From Paraphysomonas bandaiensis (lineage: Eukaryota > Chrysophyceae), in contig CBFFRP010000431.1 in NCBI GenBank assembly GCA_965644295.1, positions 1-64,000 on the forward strand: a stretch of DNA of 64,000 bases. Direction: 5' to 3'. The notes beneath the pieces were generated by a model. The model searched no databases. It was not told the DNA's origin and saw only the letters and a program-made list of their open reading frames with translations. Shown one piece after another: positions 35,628-47,685 of the stretch (within the stretch, counting starts at the first letter, position 1; every line of letters begins with the position of its first letter). A program made the translations under genes and the position numbers.

Positions 35628-36661
35628 TATAATTGTCAAATAAAAGAAGTCATGTATATGTACAGTACTATTTATAATATCAAATACTTCAAGAGTTTGA
35701 AATATATATTTTTTTAAGTTATGTTTACTTTTAACACCACGTGCTGTTTTAACCGTTCCAATATGTTTAGGCAACATACTGCTGCCTAAATTGGTGGGTT
35801 TTGGACTTATGTCACAGGGTCGTGTCAAACTGCCATTTTACCACAATGTAGCTGATCATGAGTGAGTGCTCAGATATTTATCTAAGAATAACCAGAAAAA
35901 TAAGATATGCTGTTTATAGTTTATATTGATCGAAGGGTTTCAACTTATTAGAATTCATGATATACACTCGAATGCTTTAAAAACTTATGTTGCTTATAAT
36001 TCATATACTTATGGACATACTAGCAAAAAATAGGCAACAAGATTTTCTTGCAGGAGTAGCATGATTGCTACCCGGGTGCAACAAAATCGTTAGAGTACAA
36101 GTGCAAGTGAACTAAATTAATCGCCTAGCTGATGATCGTCACACATCCCAACAGCGAATAGTCCAGAAAGAGGCCATCCCTTGATGACGCTGTAAAGTAT
36201 ATTCTGCCAGGCAGCGACGAGAGGTATTACAGTTCCCAATCACATCATAACGGTCACTAGTATGCGAGTTGTCTTTTCACAAAATCAACCTTTATATGAC
36301 TACAGTCCACGTACCGTTATGGGCAACAGAATAGCAAAGTCATGCAAGGATTAGAGGCATTTTAAGTGAATAGGAGACCATTGAGTGCAGTGATCTAAGA
36401 TATGGATGGATGCATTGGTGACGAAGACCTCATACAGCTGCATGCATATCTGTACTTTTCTGTGTCATTTCTGCAATAGTATCACAATTCTACCAATTTT
36501 ACAAAATATTCTAAAATTTTTGAAGATACTCGGATTTCTAGCTCTGTAATATTTGAGTAGTATGCGTACAAAAACTAAAAGCAACAATCTCATGCATTTC
36601 ATCCCACATCACTTTACTATACATGCATCCTCTCCCACTCCTAGTTAAGTAAAGAGACATC
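35628..36661. other. Intergenic region
   Basis: About 1 kb of AT-rich spacer between two co-oriented genes. No gene or repeat family member recognised. Confidence 0.5.
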
Positions 36662-37738
36662 ATGTCATCGAATAACTATCTCAATGATGTGACTATAGTC
36701 CTTGATACTCTTCATGCTCATCATGCTCATGCAAAAGATGCCAATATGGAGAAATATTTCAATTGTTTTGCTAGTAACAGTCACTTTCTAGGGACCGCTA
36801 TAAGCGACCACTGGACTATAGAGGAATATAGAGAATATTCTAAACCTTTTTTTAATAGTGATGGACCGAAAGTTCCTTTTGTACCACGTGCTGATAGTAG
36901 GAGATTTTGTGTGTATCCAGTGGGCTCGTCGAAACCTACAGTCGTGACATTCGATGAGGTATTGGAGTGTGCAGCCTCTAGTGCTGAGGCGAGAGGGTCT
37001 GGGTCTGTAGTATGGGAGGAGGAGAAGCAACGGTGGGCAATATTTTCGTATCATCTTACTATTCCTGTTCCGAATGATATAGCAGAAGATGTTTGCAGTA
37101 AACTACCTAAATATCGTCCTCGAGTTGGTAACAGGAGTAATAGCACCCCCACCTCTCAACAATGTGCAAGAAATAATAGTCAAGATGTTTGTTCTTGGAC
37201 AATACCTATGCAGGATCAACTTCCTTCAATATCTCGTGGTGCTTCGGATCCATTGATAGAGTGTGATTCGTCCAATTCAGACGCTTTTTCCCTTTCATCC
37301 TGTGTACAGCTGCTTGATACTCTTCATGCTCATCATGCTCATGCAAAAGATGCCAATATGGAGAAATATTTCAATTGTTTTGCTAGTAACAGTCACTTTC
37401 TAGGGACCTCTATAAGCGACCACTGGACTATAGAGGAATATAGAGAATATTCTAAACCTTTTTTTAATAGCGATGGACCGAAAGTTCCTTTTGTACCACG
37501 TGCTGATAGTAGGAGATTTTGTGTGTATCCAGTGGGCTCGTCGAAACCTACAGTCGTGACATTCGATGAGGTATTGGAGTGTGCAGCCTCTAGTGCTGAG
37601 GCGAGAGGGTCTGGGTCTGTAGTATGGGAGGAGGAGAAGCAACGGTGGGCAATATTTTCGTATCATCTTACTATTCCTGTTCCGAATGATATAGCAGAAG
37701 ATGTTTGCAGTGTGTTAGGTTCACACAGACTGGCTTGA
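36662..37738 (+). CDS. SnoaL/NTF2-like protein with two nearly identical domains
   Basis: Intronless 358-residue frame. Two 133-residue SnoaL-like domains (about residues 14-146 and 218-350) are separated by a 71-residue Ser/Asn-rich linker. Each has the order LDTLHAHHAHAKDANMEKYF, SNSHFLGT, DHWTIEEYREYSKPFF and WAIFSYHLTIPVP, typical of SnoaL_3/DUF4440-like folds. The underlying DNA repeats (36701-37099 and 37313-37711) differ at only two of 399 positions that I can see: one gives Ala to Ser, the other is silent. NTF2-like folds bind small ligands or act as simple enzymes; the function here is unknown. Confidence 0.8.
   Translation: MSSNNYLNDVTIVLDTLHAHHAHAKDANMEKYFNCFASNSHFLGTAISDHWTIEEYREYSKPFFNSDGPKVPFVPRADSRRFCVYPVGSSKPTVVTFDEVLECAASSAEARGSGSVVWEEEKQRWAIFSYHLTIPVPNDIAEDVCSKLPKYRPRVGNRSNSTPTSQQCARNNSQDVCSWTIPMQDQLPSISRGASDPLIECDSSNSDAFSLSSCVQLLDTLHAHHAHAKDANMEKYFNCFASNSHFLGTSISDHWTIEEYREYSKPFFNSDGPKVPFVPRADSRRFCVYPVGSSKPTVVTFDEVLECAASSAEARGSGSVVWEEEKQRWAIFSYHLTIPVPNDIAEDVCSVLGSHRLA
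36701..37099 (+). repeat. Internal gene duplication, copy 1
   Basis: 399-bp unit, about 99.5% identical to 37313-37711, in the same frame and orientation. The 213-bp spacer is not duplicated, which argues against a simple tandem array or an assembly collapse artefact. Confidence 0.95.
37313..37711 (+). repeat. Internal gene duplication, copy 2
   Basis: Second copy of the 399-bp unit. It begins directly after a linker and is followed by a divergent eight-residue C-terminus (VLGSHRLA) and the stop codon. Confidence 0.95.
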
Positions 37739-39080
37739 GTATATGTTATTTTGTCTGATACTTAATGCGTGAAACCTTGAATACAAGACTCTAATATCTT
37801 TTCCACGTAGAGTATGTAGTATGTATAATGTATAGTGCATGAGACATAAAAAAGATGACTTCCTTTTGCGAGTTAGATCACCCAGTGCTGAAGATGATAG
37901 TATTAGAAGTGTAACTGAAATATTAACAATGGAAGGCAGGAGTTTCGAACCAGTACATAGTCAAGATAAAGTATCACGTAAAGGATAAATATGTTGAATT
38001 TGCATTATATTGGGAGAAAGATGTAGTCATTGATTGGCAATAAATTTGGTTTCAACCACACTCTAAAGTCACACACATCATCACCGCACACAAAAAACAC
38101 TGTTGTCCGAATCAAATTAAGTATATCAATTCGTAAGACGGTATTGGACAAAACTAATCACCGCGCACAATTATGTGCAGGTAACTTCACTATGATGTCT
38201 CCCAAACTGAAAAGACCAAATTCAAAAGAGTGGACATAAAAGTTAGGGCGGAGTCAAATAAACTTCAAAGACAATACAAGCGGATAGATTTGAAACATGA
38301 ATCGTTGCCAGATTCAGACAGCGCAGTCAGTCACTACTGTCCAATGTTTAGCTACGAAGGGCAATACTTATGAGCACGTTGCTTAGCATTGTTCCACTTG
38401 AACTAATTACTTATACGACTATTGCTCAAGATATAGATCTTGAACACCTCGTTTACATCAGAGGGGGCTCTATGTTGCTATCTGATAGTAAGATATACAA
38501 GATACTTACTCTTTGATTTCGAAGTTATAGCAAACAGGGCGTGTCTACGGGTGTTCAAACGAAGAAGATCAGTCCATTGCGTTCACAACTGGTGTTTTAC
38601 CAAAAAGGGATAAGCAGGTTTGTCGTTTGGCCAAAATATTCACTGCCAAGTTTACGTTTGACAAGTGCTACTCTGAAGTTACCTCCTTGAACTTCAGAAG
38701 TATCCTTAGGGAGATTCGAGGTAAACTAAAGTACAGTCCTTTTCCTGATTTTGACTATTAACTGAGAGTTCGTCAGAGCCAATATAAACATAGACTACCC
38801 CCAATAATAAGGAGAATTCAAACAAATAAGGCTGTATATTTATCGGATAAATTGTAAAAAATGGCACAATATTCATCGCAGTATACGACGAAAATTACGA
38901 ATACATAGTATCATGCTTGCAGTTACACATACCCGACTCTTAGATGCAGATTCGATTAGTCCCCCCCCCCTCCCGCTCTGTGTGTTACTTATTTCAAGAG
39001 TTTCAACGGTGTTCAATGTGAAGCTTTCTCTTACTTTCCTCGCTTTACACCCTCTTCGTGGTGTTCCGAGGGATAGTTAC
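37739..39080. other. Tail-to-tail intergenic region
   Basis: No supported gene. Short open frames (38030-38239, 38913-39095) lack features. A tacgactattgctcaagata stretch near 38412 resembles a worn fragment of the retroelement terminal motif. Confidence 0.45.
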
Positions 39081-39892
39081 GGGAAACTAACGTGAGCCGC
39101 ATATATATATAGTCAGCAGATACGTTCTGCCCTCATATATATAGCCTAATGCTTGTCTAGAGTACAGTATAGAGATACTAATAAGTGTCACTTGGGAAGA
39201 CGTTTTAGGATCTGACGAATAAACAGGCTTGCGGGACTGTGCCCGCGTCAAGGTCATCCGGGGTATTGGGCTGACTTTACTGAAGTCAAGCATCTGGGCT
39301 GTTTACCTTAAGGACAGAGAGCAAAAGTGGTTGCACCTTCTTGTGCTTGCGATGACGCACAAGCAGCTTTCGTATATTGAAAGTCTTAAGCAATAGGCTT
39401 TAAGAATCAGCACCAGTTTAGTAGCTAGAAGTAAACTCTAGTAAAGCTATAGATAGACGATTACCTGATACTAACTATAGTACAAATTTTATTATCCTAC
39501 TATATTTAACGCTACGGAGGCTGCTTGTGCGTCGCCGCAAGCACCAAGGTGCAACCACCTCCGCTCTATCACTCAAAGCAAACGCCGTGAGCAAGCGGAA
39601 TGTTGATATACCTGACATCTGCTAACTTCAGCTTTTTTAAGTCCTTAAGGTTAACTTCAGGTTTTTTAAGTCCTTAAGGTGAGCATCCCGGATGCCTTCA
39701 GCAGGCAACCCAATACCCCGGTTACCCTTCAGATGGGCCCTGTCCCGGATTCCATTTCCGGATGCCTGTTTATTTATCAAGGCCCAAAGACGTCTACACA
39801 AGTGCACTTATTGGTGTCTCTTGTACCACACAAGCATTCGGCTATGAGTGGGCAGAACAATATCCTATGTTTGTGGCTCGCGGTAGTTTCCT
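39081..39892. repeat. Large imperfect inverted repeat built from retroelement fragments
   Basis: The outer left end (gggaaactaacgtgagccgc, 39081-39100) is matched in reverse complement by 39873-39892. The inner left stretch 39323-39374 (ending in the family core gcgatgacgcacaagcagct) is matched in reverse by 39512-39562. The arms are roughly 290 and 380 bp around a 137-bp loop. The right arm is longer, partly because a 29-bp unit ending gttttttaagtccttaagg is duplicated (39630-39680). The left arm resembles 61347-61560. Confidence 0.8.
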
Positions 39893-40398
39893 GGAGAAAT
39901 ATCTCCGGTACTTATCCCCCAGAACACCACGAAAATGTGCGAGTCCGACTTTGTTGAGGGCAGCTTTCGTAGCGTTAAATAGTAGGATTGTTAACATAGG
40001 ACATTACACTGAAGTTAACTTTGCTCTACACGTAAACCTTAACCTTGCTGTTGAACACGATGCACTTTCAAGTAAGAAATTATGATTATTATTCTGGGCA
40101 CTTCACTACATATTCGTGTAACATATGTTGAAACATCTGTTCTTATAGCAACATCTGTTTATCATATGTTCATCAGTCAGTTCTATATCTTGTATAGTCA
40201 CACATCAGTAACTGAATTTAATTCCTTTGTAACTATAATCACCCGTTACACCTATGAGTTGACATTACCTATTGCACACTGTTAACTCACTTCAATTGCA
40301 CAATATATATCACATCATATTGCAGAACTCAACAAGGATATCAGAGTTAACCATTGACTCTTATACGCCTACTGCTAATAATAAGACAATCACTACGA
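39893..40398. repeat. Dispersed repeat fragments next to the inverted repeat
   Basis: 39995-40060 matches 29466-29535 in reverse. 40143-40350 (starting agcaacatctgtttatcata) matches 50013-50200 in the same orientation, although that copy is more worn. 40361-40398 is the family terminal motif on the minus strand (tacgcctactgctaataata). Confidence 0.65.
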
Positions 40399-40847
40399 TA
40401 TGAGGTGGCTAGTACCCTCACTATATATTATTTTGATTTTAACCGTGACACTAAAAAAGTGTAGTAAACACAATATTTATCAATAACTATCATTTCCTTA
40501 TTTTTCTTGTGATGGAATACTATAGTCAAACAGAAGTGCTTATACTAAACGAGTGTGATGGCGTGATATGCAGATATGCAGTGCTACACACATAGCTAGC
40601 TTGAAAGAAATTATAATTATCAGTATACGATTAAATTCAAATACTGTCTGCATGGTTCTTTATAAAATTTAGTATTGACTTTAAATCATGCTCAATACTA
40701 ATACCTTGACGAAGCTACGATGAAAAACAACACCAACCCAACGAGTTTGAATTTTACTGTCGGAACATAAAATATGAAGCTTGGTACTACAAAATCCACC
40801 TGCACTGCAACTACTGTAGATAGGAAATACTACTGTGGCATCTTACA
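40399..40847. other. 3' spacer of the calpain gene
   Basis: AT-rich; no gene or recognisable repeat seen. Confidence 0.5.
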
Positions 40848-43800
40848 CTAAACGCGCTTATAAGACATTGAGTATTTGCACGACCACCCACCAGGCTCCA
40901 CTGCAGGTGCCAAGTGGTGCACGACGCAGGCTTCAAGAGGAGGCACAGAAACGGTATGCGTTAGATCGCCACGATGAGATAATATATTCTCTCCTGTCAC
41001 GCCGACTGTAAGTATCAATTGCGTGTCGCTCCTGTAATTGTAAGCTAAAATTGACATGCCTGCGTAACCATTTTTCTTAGTATAAATGGCGAAGCCTTCC
41101 GATTCATATTCAGTCTTTTTTCCCGTCGCCAGAATTGGCAGTTCCATAGCCTCATCATACGCGCTCTGTGAGAAGGGCACCGTTGTGATGGAAACTGGAG
41201 CCTCTGAGTGGACAGAAATCACACACCCCCTTGAGCCAATCAGGTTGAGGTCATCGTCATATCCTAACGCACATAAATCTCTCATAAGTGCCTTTTCCCT
41301 ATCGTCTCTTTCAAGACCGGGACGTATACCATATTGTTCACCCGACAAAAGTGCTCTCTTAAATCCCGCTAGTGTGAGTCCAGCGTCAGTGAACTCAAAG
41401 TTCTGCACCACCACTTTCGCCTTTTTCCGGTACTAGCAGCAGAACACACCATTAACAGTTGTCAATACACACATCCTCTTGCAGTAACACCATACACACA
41501 GAAGGCACCTTCTTACCTCTTTGGGTGTCATCCCTGGCTGTGTGGCTTTGAGAAATCTAACAACCTCCCTTCTTGACAGCCCATCATCCATATCCATATT
41601 GAGGCGGTCAAATACTTCTCCAATGCAGCTATCTCCAGCTCGAGTAAAAGCAGTACCAGATTCATTTAATAGCTTAACAGGTGTTGGCGCGGTAAGTCTG
41701 ACAGAGTGGATTGAGACTGGTAAAAAATAAATTGAATATGGCATACTTGTCAAGCTGCAAAAACTTTGCCCCTGTAGTGCAAGGTACAATAACATACTTC
41801 TCTCCTCTCAGAAGATTAGCAGTACAAAATGCCTGACGTTCCACAGTACACCCTGATGATCCCACAAGCTGATAATCACCGCAACCTACAGTAAAATTAA
41901 GAATGGTTTTCACATCATCACTTCCACGAACCAACTTCTCGCAGTACGGTGATTCCAATATCAATATATGGCTGAGCACCAACGACGCGTCTATCAGTTT
42001 GATGAATCGTAAACACAGCAGAACAAGATTCCGTTGCCAATAGGCTGTACCAATCAAAACTTAATGATCACAGCACGTAGTTGACAAGAAGCGTACCTGA
42101 ACATATATGTGCTCATTTTCTTTGATTGGCATTCATACACGAAAAAAGACTTCTTTCGATCCTCGTGCCACGGATTGGGATGAAGCCCCGGCGTGCGTAC
42201 TTGGCACACATTAATTCCACTGAAATGCTTCAACATGTCCGTATATGACATCCAGAAGGCACCGTCGTCTGGACTGTTGTTGTCCGCGAACTCGTCACCC
42301 AGCTCTTGACGGAGCTCTCGGGTCCACAGCGGGCTGTAGTCGCTCCAGTCACCCTTCCACTCCACCGCTCCCCACGGGTTACGTATCTGACACACAGAAA
42401 TGGTAACTAATATCACTACATCAAATATACCAATATCTTACATGAACGAGCTTTTCCCCATTTGAGAGTGACTTGGCAGCGATAAATGTATAAGCATGAC
42501 CAGGAATGAGTCCCGTCTCCGGCGCTTGTTTGTTGGTAGTGGTATACGTATCCTCGCCAGGTGTTGATGCAGATAGAATATAGCCCTGTGAGTCCATCTC
42601 CACTAAACGATTCCAGAACTCCCCACTCTCAATGGACGACGCCACGTCTTCGTCAGTGAAGAGAAATGTTGTACAGGGAGCACCTATACAAACATTACCT
42701 CAAATAGCTTCGTACCGTGAACATACCAGTCATATCCATCATTGCTTCATACGCCCAGCCCAGGCTTAGAGACTCATAAGAGCCATGAAGCTAGTTCATA
42801 AAACATTAAAATCAGTACTAGAGAAGTCACAATGCAAACACATAGTCCAAACTGCGCTACGGTTATTGACACTCACCTTCGCGTACGCCTTCTCAATCAG
42901 CATTGCCCAAAGCTCATTGCCGTGAGAGCGGGCATATACGGGCCCCCCTCCAGGAGCGCATGGGAAATAGTCGTCTACAGTCACAATTTGCCACCTTCCG
43001 TTCTTACAAAAACGTAGTCGATACATTCCCAATTCCCTGCTCGAGCGACAGGGATCTGTGTCTAAGTCGGCATCAGGAAATATAGCCTTTACCAAATGAG
43101 GAAACTCTGCTAAAGCTGCAACAGCACAAAGGAGCCAACAGTCCCCAAGTCTTCCCTGAGTTATGTCTTCCGCCTCAATGTCGCCGTGAAAAAGAAAGAA
43201 TGGCTCTTCACTGAACTCGGCAGGACGTCTCCAAACGATTTGCTCTTCCTTTGCACGTTCCTCAGCTTCTAGCATGGCTTTGTCTCCCCCATCCACCCAA
43301 TCCAGACCTTTCTTCCATGACACTCTTGTTTTATACAGTGAGGTCGGTGTTGGTGGGAACTCGGGGTCAATGAAACTCACACCACGATCTCTTGCAACCT
43401 CCGTGATAGTGCTGTTGTGTGCATAACATTAGATTTTAAACTACAAAAAAGCAATATTATCACCTAATTACTTCGTTAGAAGAAAGATTGAGTGAATTTA
43501 TAGCTGCGATTCTCTCTTCCAGCTCGTCATTTTGGTACTCAATCATGCGGTCTATGAAATCTTTATCCGGTTCAGAGAACTTCACAGAGACCGAAAACGA
43601 TATTTCCCAAAATCGAGTGGGATTAATTACTCTCAACTGACACACAGATGTTCTCATAAATGGCTGGGATGTACACTTGACTACCATAGATCCATGATGC
43701 TTAGATATGGTCATATTAGTGCAGTTAGAGAAGTCTATTGATAAGTCCGCCTGATTCATACGAGAGCACTCCACCTCATAGTGAAAAGTAGGGACCGAGT

Positions 43801-44062
43801 CGTTAGTTCTAGTGGCATATAGATAGACATTATCAGCTATAGTATGTATAGTTGGTTTCTCCAGTGGAACACTATCGCTATCTACTTGTCCTCCTCGACT
43901 CTTACGTGATTTTCTTCTAGATCTCTTAGGTGTATATGAGTCAGGTGTACATATCCCGTTATCACTACTGCTCTTTATTGGTGTCTGAAGATCTATTGGT
44001 TTGATTATATCTCTTGAGTCTGTCTCTGTTCCCATATCTTCATGTGGGTGTTTATTCCCCAT
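40848..44062 (-). CDS. Calpain-family cysteine protease with complete catalytic triad
   Basis: Nine exons fit in phase: 44062-43464, 43411-42877, 42790-42727, 42683-42442, 42386-42097, 42044-41932, 41885-41747, 41697-41517 and 41432-40848, giving 915 residues. The N-terminus MGNKHPHE is a possible myristoylation site. The protease core shows the Cys box GRLGDCWLLCAVAALAEFP (about residue 291), the His box IPGHAYTFIAAKSL and the Asn box IRNPWGAVEWKGDWSDYSPL, so the Cys-His-Asn triad is intact. Domain III-like β-sandwich pieces follow (SCSAVFTIHQTDRRVVGAQ; SGCTVERQAFCTANL; YVIVPCTTGA). An EF-hand-like segment (DRLNMDMDDGLSRREVV) is shorter than a canonical loop. A second domain-III-like tail has YAGMSILAYNYRSDTQLI. 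Calpains make limited, Ca-linked cleavages in the cytosol and at membranes. The intron at 41886-41931 is only 46 nt; its placement restores the frame. Confidence 0.88.
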
Positions 44063-45344
44063 AGTTATAATATATATGAATGTATGAAGAGAGTGGTATG
44101 TTAGTCTTCTATATGGAGATGTACGTCATATTATAGTGAGGATACGCCTCTTATGCATATATGCATATGTGTAGGGGTGTTATCTGCATGGGTTAATGTG
44201 AAGCACTTCACTTCAGCTTCGCGACGATTTGGAATATTATCATATGCAAAAATTTTGACATGCAAAACAAACGAATCACATCTCTGCATATAGATCCATA
44301 TGTACTCTGTACTCCATACTGCTATATGTATATTGATACGCATGCACTTATCCAAATACAGCAGTACGAATACAGCAGTACCGAGTACGAAGCAATATCT
44401 AGATATGAATATCTTCAAACAACTTAAGCAACTTCTAGCGTCATTCTCCCCCAGTATGTATGATGTGTAGGTAGGCTTAGAGGTATGTAGACATTATATA
44501 AATACATACTAATACACGATCTGGAAAGCTTCTGCAGTAGCATATGTTCAATTGGATCTGATCAGTGAAGCCCTCAAACTAATCTTCACAATATGATAAC
44601 TGAAGACTATGTCTCTGTGTAAGTGTTGATGATGACGAAGCTGCTGCACATGTCAGCGCCCACTAGCGTGTAGTGGTGTATAATCTCTTTGTGGTGTCGG
44701 TAAAATGCCATACGTTATGACTGCCCGGAAATTATATTGGATACCGATTGTAGTGAACGACACGAAGTACATACTTGTGCAGATTTGTTCTCGCATTTTC
44801 AAAATAAAAAATATATATTTCTGACAAATGTCTGGCAGAATAAAAATATGTTACACACCGTCGTCGACAATGTGAATCAAGTTCTGACTTCATGCCCGTA
44901 TTATATATATTCTATAGTTTTGCTTCATGAAATTTGTAGCAAACATGAACGAATTTCTTGTCTTGATGTAGATTTAATTCTTCCTTTCGTTACTTATAAC
45001 TCAACAACTTGTTTTCGCCTGTTTAATACACCGGTTTTTAATACTTTACTGTTCCAGGATTAATGCGCATTCCAACATTGGCGAATCTAAAAAATATACT
45101 AGCAGCGACTATCGAATTTGATAGCACGCCGATCTTTGTAGGAAATTTCGCATCTACAGCATTGAGCAATACGATTGTCTGGTACTGTAGCTTTTGCTAG
45201 AGCCAAACAACTCATTGCACTATTACAGAGGTGATAGTAATAGCAATAGAGATTGTAGAACAGAGAGCACTTGCGACAATAGAACAATAATATTGTTATC
45301 ATATATAACTAAAAAACTAGCTAGCTACTTTTAAAAACAAGCAA
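44063..45344. other. Intergenic region between calpain and kinase genes
   Basis: Mostly AT-rich. Palindromic agcagtac/cagcagtaccg words cluster at 44345-44395 in the calpain 5' flank. A 108-codon plus-strand frame (44737-45063) has hydrophobic stretches but no recognisable features and is not called. Confidence 0.45.
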
Positions 45345-46875
45345 TCATTTGTTATTGCAAGGTAAATCTAAATTCGATTCATCAAGCAAGGCCGCCTCTT
45401 TCACTGACGTTTTCGACTTGCTAGGACTACTATCTACTATTTTTTCAGCGCTGGCAATTTCATCTGCCGTTAAAGTCCACGAAATTCCTTTTTCGTTGAG
45501 CGCTTTTGCATGCTTTGCAGCAGCTATAATCGCACGTCTGTGTCTTGCCCCGGCAAGTTGAAAGGCGACTGCGTAGTGCACAGCAATCGCAGACACTTTA
45601 AACTTTCTTGCCGAGTTCCATATTCTCATTTGTTCAAGGTTCTTTGTTATATCTCTGTAAATCCATACACATGATCAGGTAAACATCATACCTTTTCCAC
45701 CTATAAATTGACTTACCTATCATGTTTAGCTTTATTTCTCATCCAAGGATGGTTGAGCACCTGCTCCGCAGTGTATCGACGACTGGGATCTACTGTTAAC
45801 ATCCGACTAACCAAATCCTTTGCAGAATTGCTTACGCCTCCCCAGTATTTCTCAGGAAAGGTATACGAACCATTCTAATGAACAGTCAACAAAAAAAAGT
45901 AGGTGCGTGGGAATCATACCGCTATCATATTATACAGTTCGTCAATGTCCCTGGTCTCAAAGGGGACTACTCCGGTGAGCATAATATATAGATTGCACCC
46001 GAGACTCCATATATCCACCGCTTTGCCGTAAGGAACACGCTTCACCATCTCAGGGGACACATAAAGTGCTGTTCCTCTAAGATCTGATGGAGGTTCTACA
46101 CCTTCTCGAAGCACTCGAGCAAACCCAAAATCAACGAGTTTAACCATTGGGTTTTTGGACTTGTCTCGAAGTATTAAGTTCTCTGGCTTTATATCTCTAC
46201 GCAAATGTAGCCAGCAGGATTAAGGGCTAACAGTAAAGAAAACAATAGTGCATGCTGACCTATGGATTACATTGTGCCTATGCATATAACTGATGGCCTG
46301 GGTAATATTAAGCATCACCCTCCTAGCATCCTCCTCACAATAGTACTCCCGCGCGCAAAGAGAATCGAACAATTCACCTCCAGACAAAAATTCCATCACC
46401 TGTTCAACTAAAGTTATCATCCGAAAAAGACAGCAAAACGCATATTACCAAGAAATAATCATCTTTGTGCTTATATACGTCATACAGTTCGACTATTCCA
46501 GGATGTCTAAGTTGGGACAGTATATTAAACTCCCAGGCCAGCTCATCTCTGTACTTCGGCAATACAAACGCATACTTTATCTGCTTTATAACAACTTTCT
46601 TGCCATTATCTTTTATTTTACGGGAGATCGCGACCCGAACATCAGCAAATGAACCCCTATAATACAATAATAATCTTTATTCATACACAGAAAAATACTT
46701 ACTCCCCGATTTTGTATGTCATGGCGTAGCCATCACTAGAGCTCTTCGAAGGGTGGCTCCTGTGGAAAGGAACACTTAACTGTCTTTCATCCACTCCCGA
46801 AACTGCTGTGGGAGCAACGCCATTGCCACGCCACATCCTGATGGAATCACTCCAGCACGACGTTGATGCTCCCAT
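45345..46875 (-). CDS. CaMK-type Ser/Thr protein kinase A, myristoylation-type N-terminus
   Basis: Six exons (46875-46703, 46656-46449, 46399-46260, 46196-45920, 45874-45717, 45654-45345) join in frame to 421 residues. MGASTSCW is a good N-myristoylation site with a nearby Cys for palmitoylation. The kinase core is complete: [13 protein letters not shown] (Gly loop), VVIKQI (Lys), [17 protein letters not shown] and [11 protein letters not shown], then [10 protein letters not shown]. The subdomain pattern and final HPWM are typical of CaMK/CDPK kinases. The ~100-residue tail ([19 protein letters not shown] onward) is shared with kinase B. No EF-hands are present, so it is not a CDPK in the strict sense. 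Confidence 0.88.
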
Positions 46876-47685
46876 TATAAATACGCCACCTCAAAAAAAC
46901 ATTCAACAATTCGGGATTACAAATTACTCTAAGCCTCAAGTAAAACAAATCTGTATATTAAATACGCTAAATACATCCAATTAAACTAACATAATTGATT
47001 TCACCAACAGGCGCTACATTTATATGATGTTATACTGACTTATACACATCGAAGTCTCACTATTTCTCGCTCTTAAATGAGCTGTATGATATTTTACTGT
47101 TACACAGTCTGTATTACAAAAATATCATTGTCCAGAAAACACTGCCATATATCAGTTTTTATTTGAGATTATGCCACTGGCTATTGAAATGGTGAGATGG
47201 ATATTGGATTATCCCTGTTTTCTGTTATCTCTGTATGTATTCACATAAATATCCGAACTTTTCTTACAATAATCCTATTTTACAAATCCGTTTCACAAAT
47301 ACAACATATTACAGCTGTAGTTGTTCTTGAAGTACAATAGTATCCTACAGAGCTTACCTAAACTGAAAAAAACAGCAGTGTCGAAAGGATAACAAAAAAA
47401 ATCAATATAACTCCGACCGCTCTGTAAAACGACCATTGCAAGAGTATACAGCAGTTTGTGTGCAAGTGCATACTGGGGAAATGGATGATAGCTTCCAACA
47501 CATTAACACTTTTATTCAAGCATAGTAATAGTGTATTGTGATCGTGTGAACTGATGTGTGTAGTTTTGCAAGTGGTGTTGCGATAGGATATTTTTGTGGA
47601 TACATCTTATATACAGTTACACATGACTGTCAATAGCGAATAGAACTAAAACTGAATTTCTTAAATAGCAATTATAATTCATTAA
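46876..47685. promoter_or_regulatory. Shared divergent 5' region of the two kinases
   Basis: 810-bp AT-rich head-to-head spacer between paralogous kinase genes. No internal inverted similarity is obvious beyond the coding parts, so the 5' regions have diverged more than the genes. Confidence 0.45.

Noticed and set aside
39679-40085. Overlapping frames of 92 and 107 codons in the inverted repeat
   Set aside because: They show weak similarity to the translated left arm, as expected from the repeat itself. No domain is recognisable, so I treat them as repeat shadow, though a decayed ORF cannot be excluded.
44737-45063. 108-codon plus-strand frame
   Set aside because: It has hydrophobic patches but no motif, no neighbour logic and AT-driven composition.
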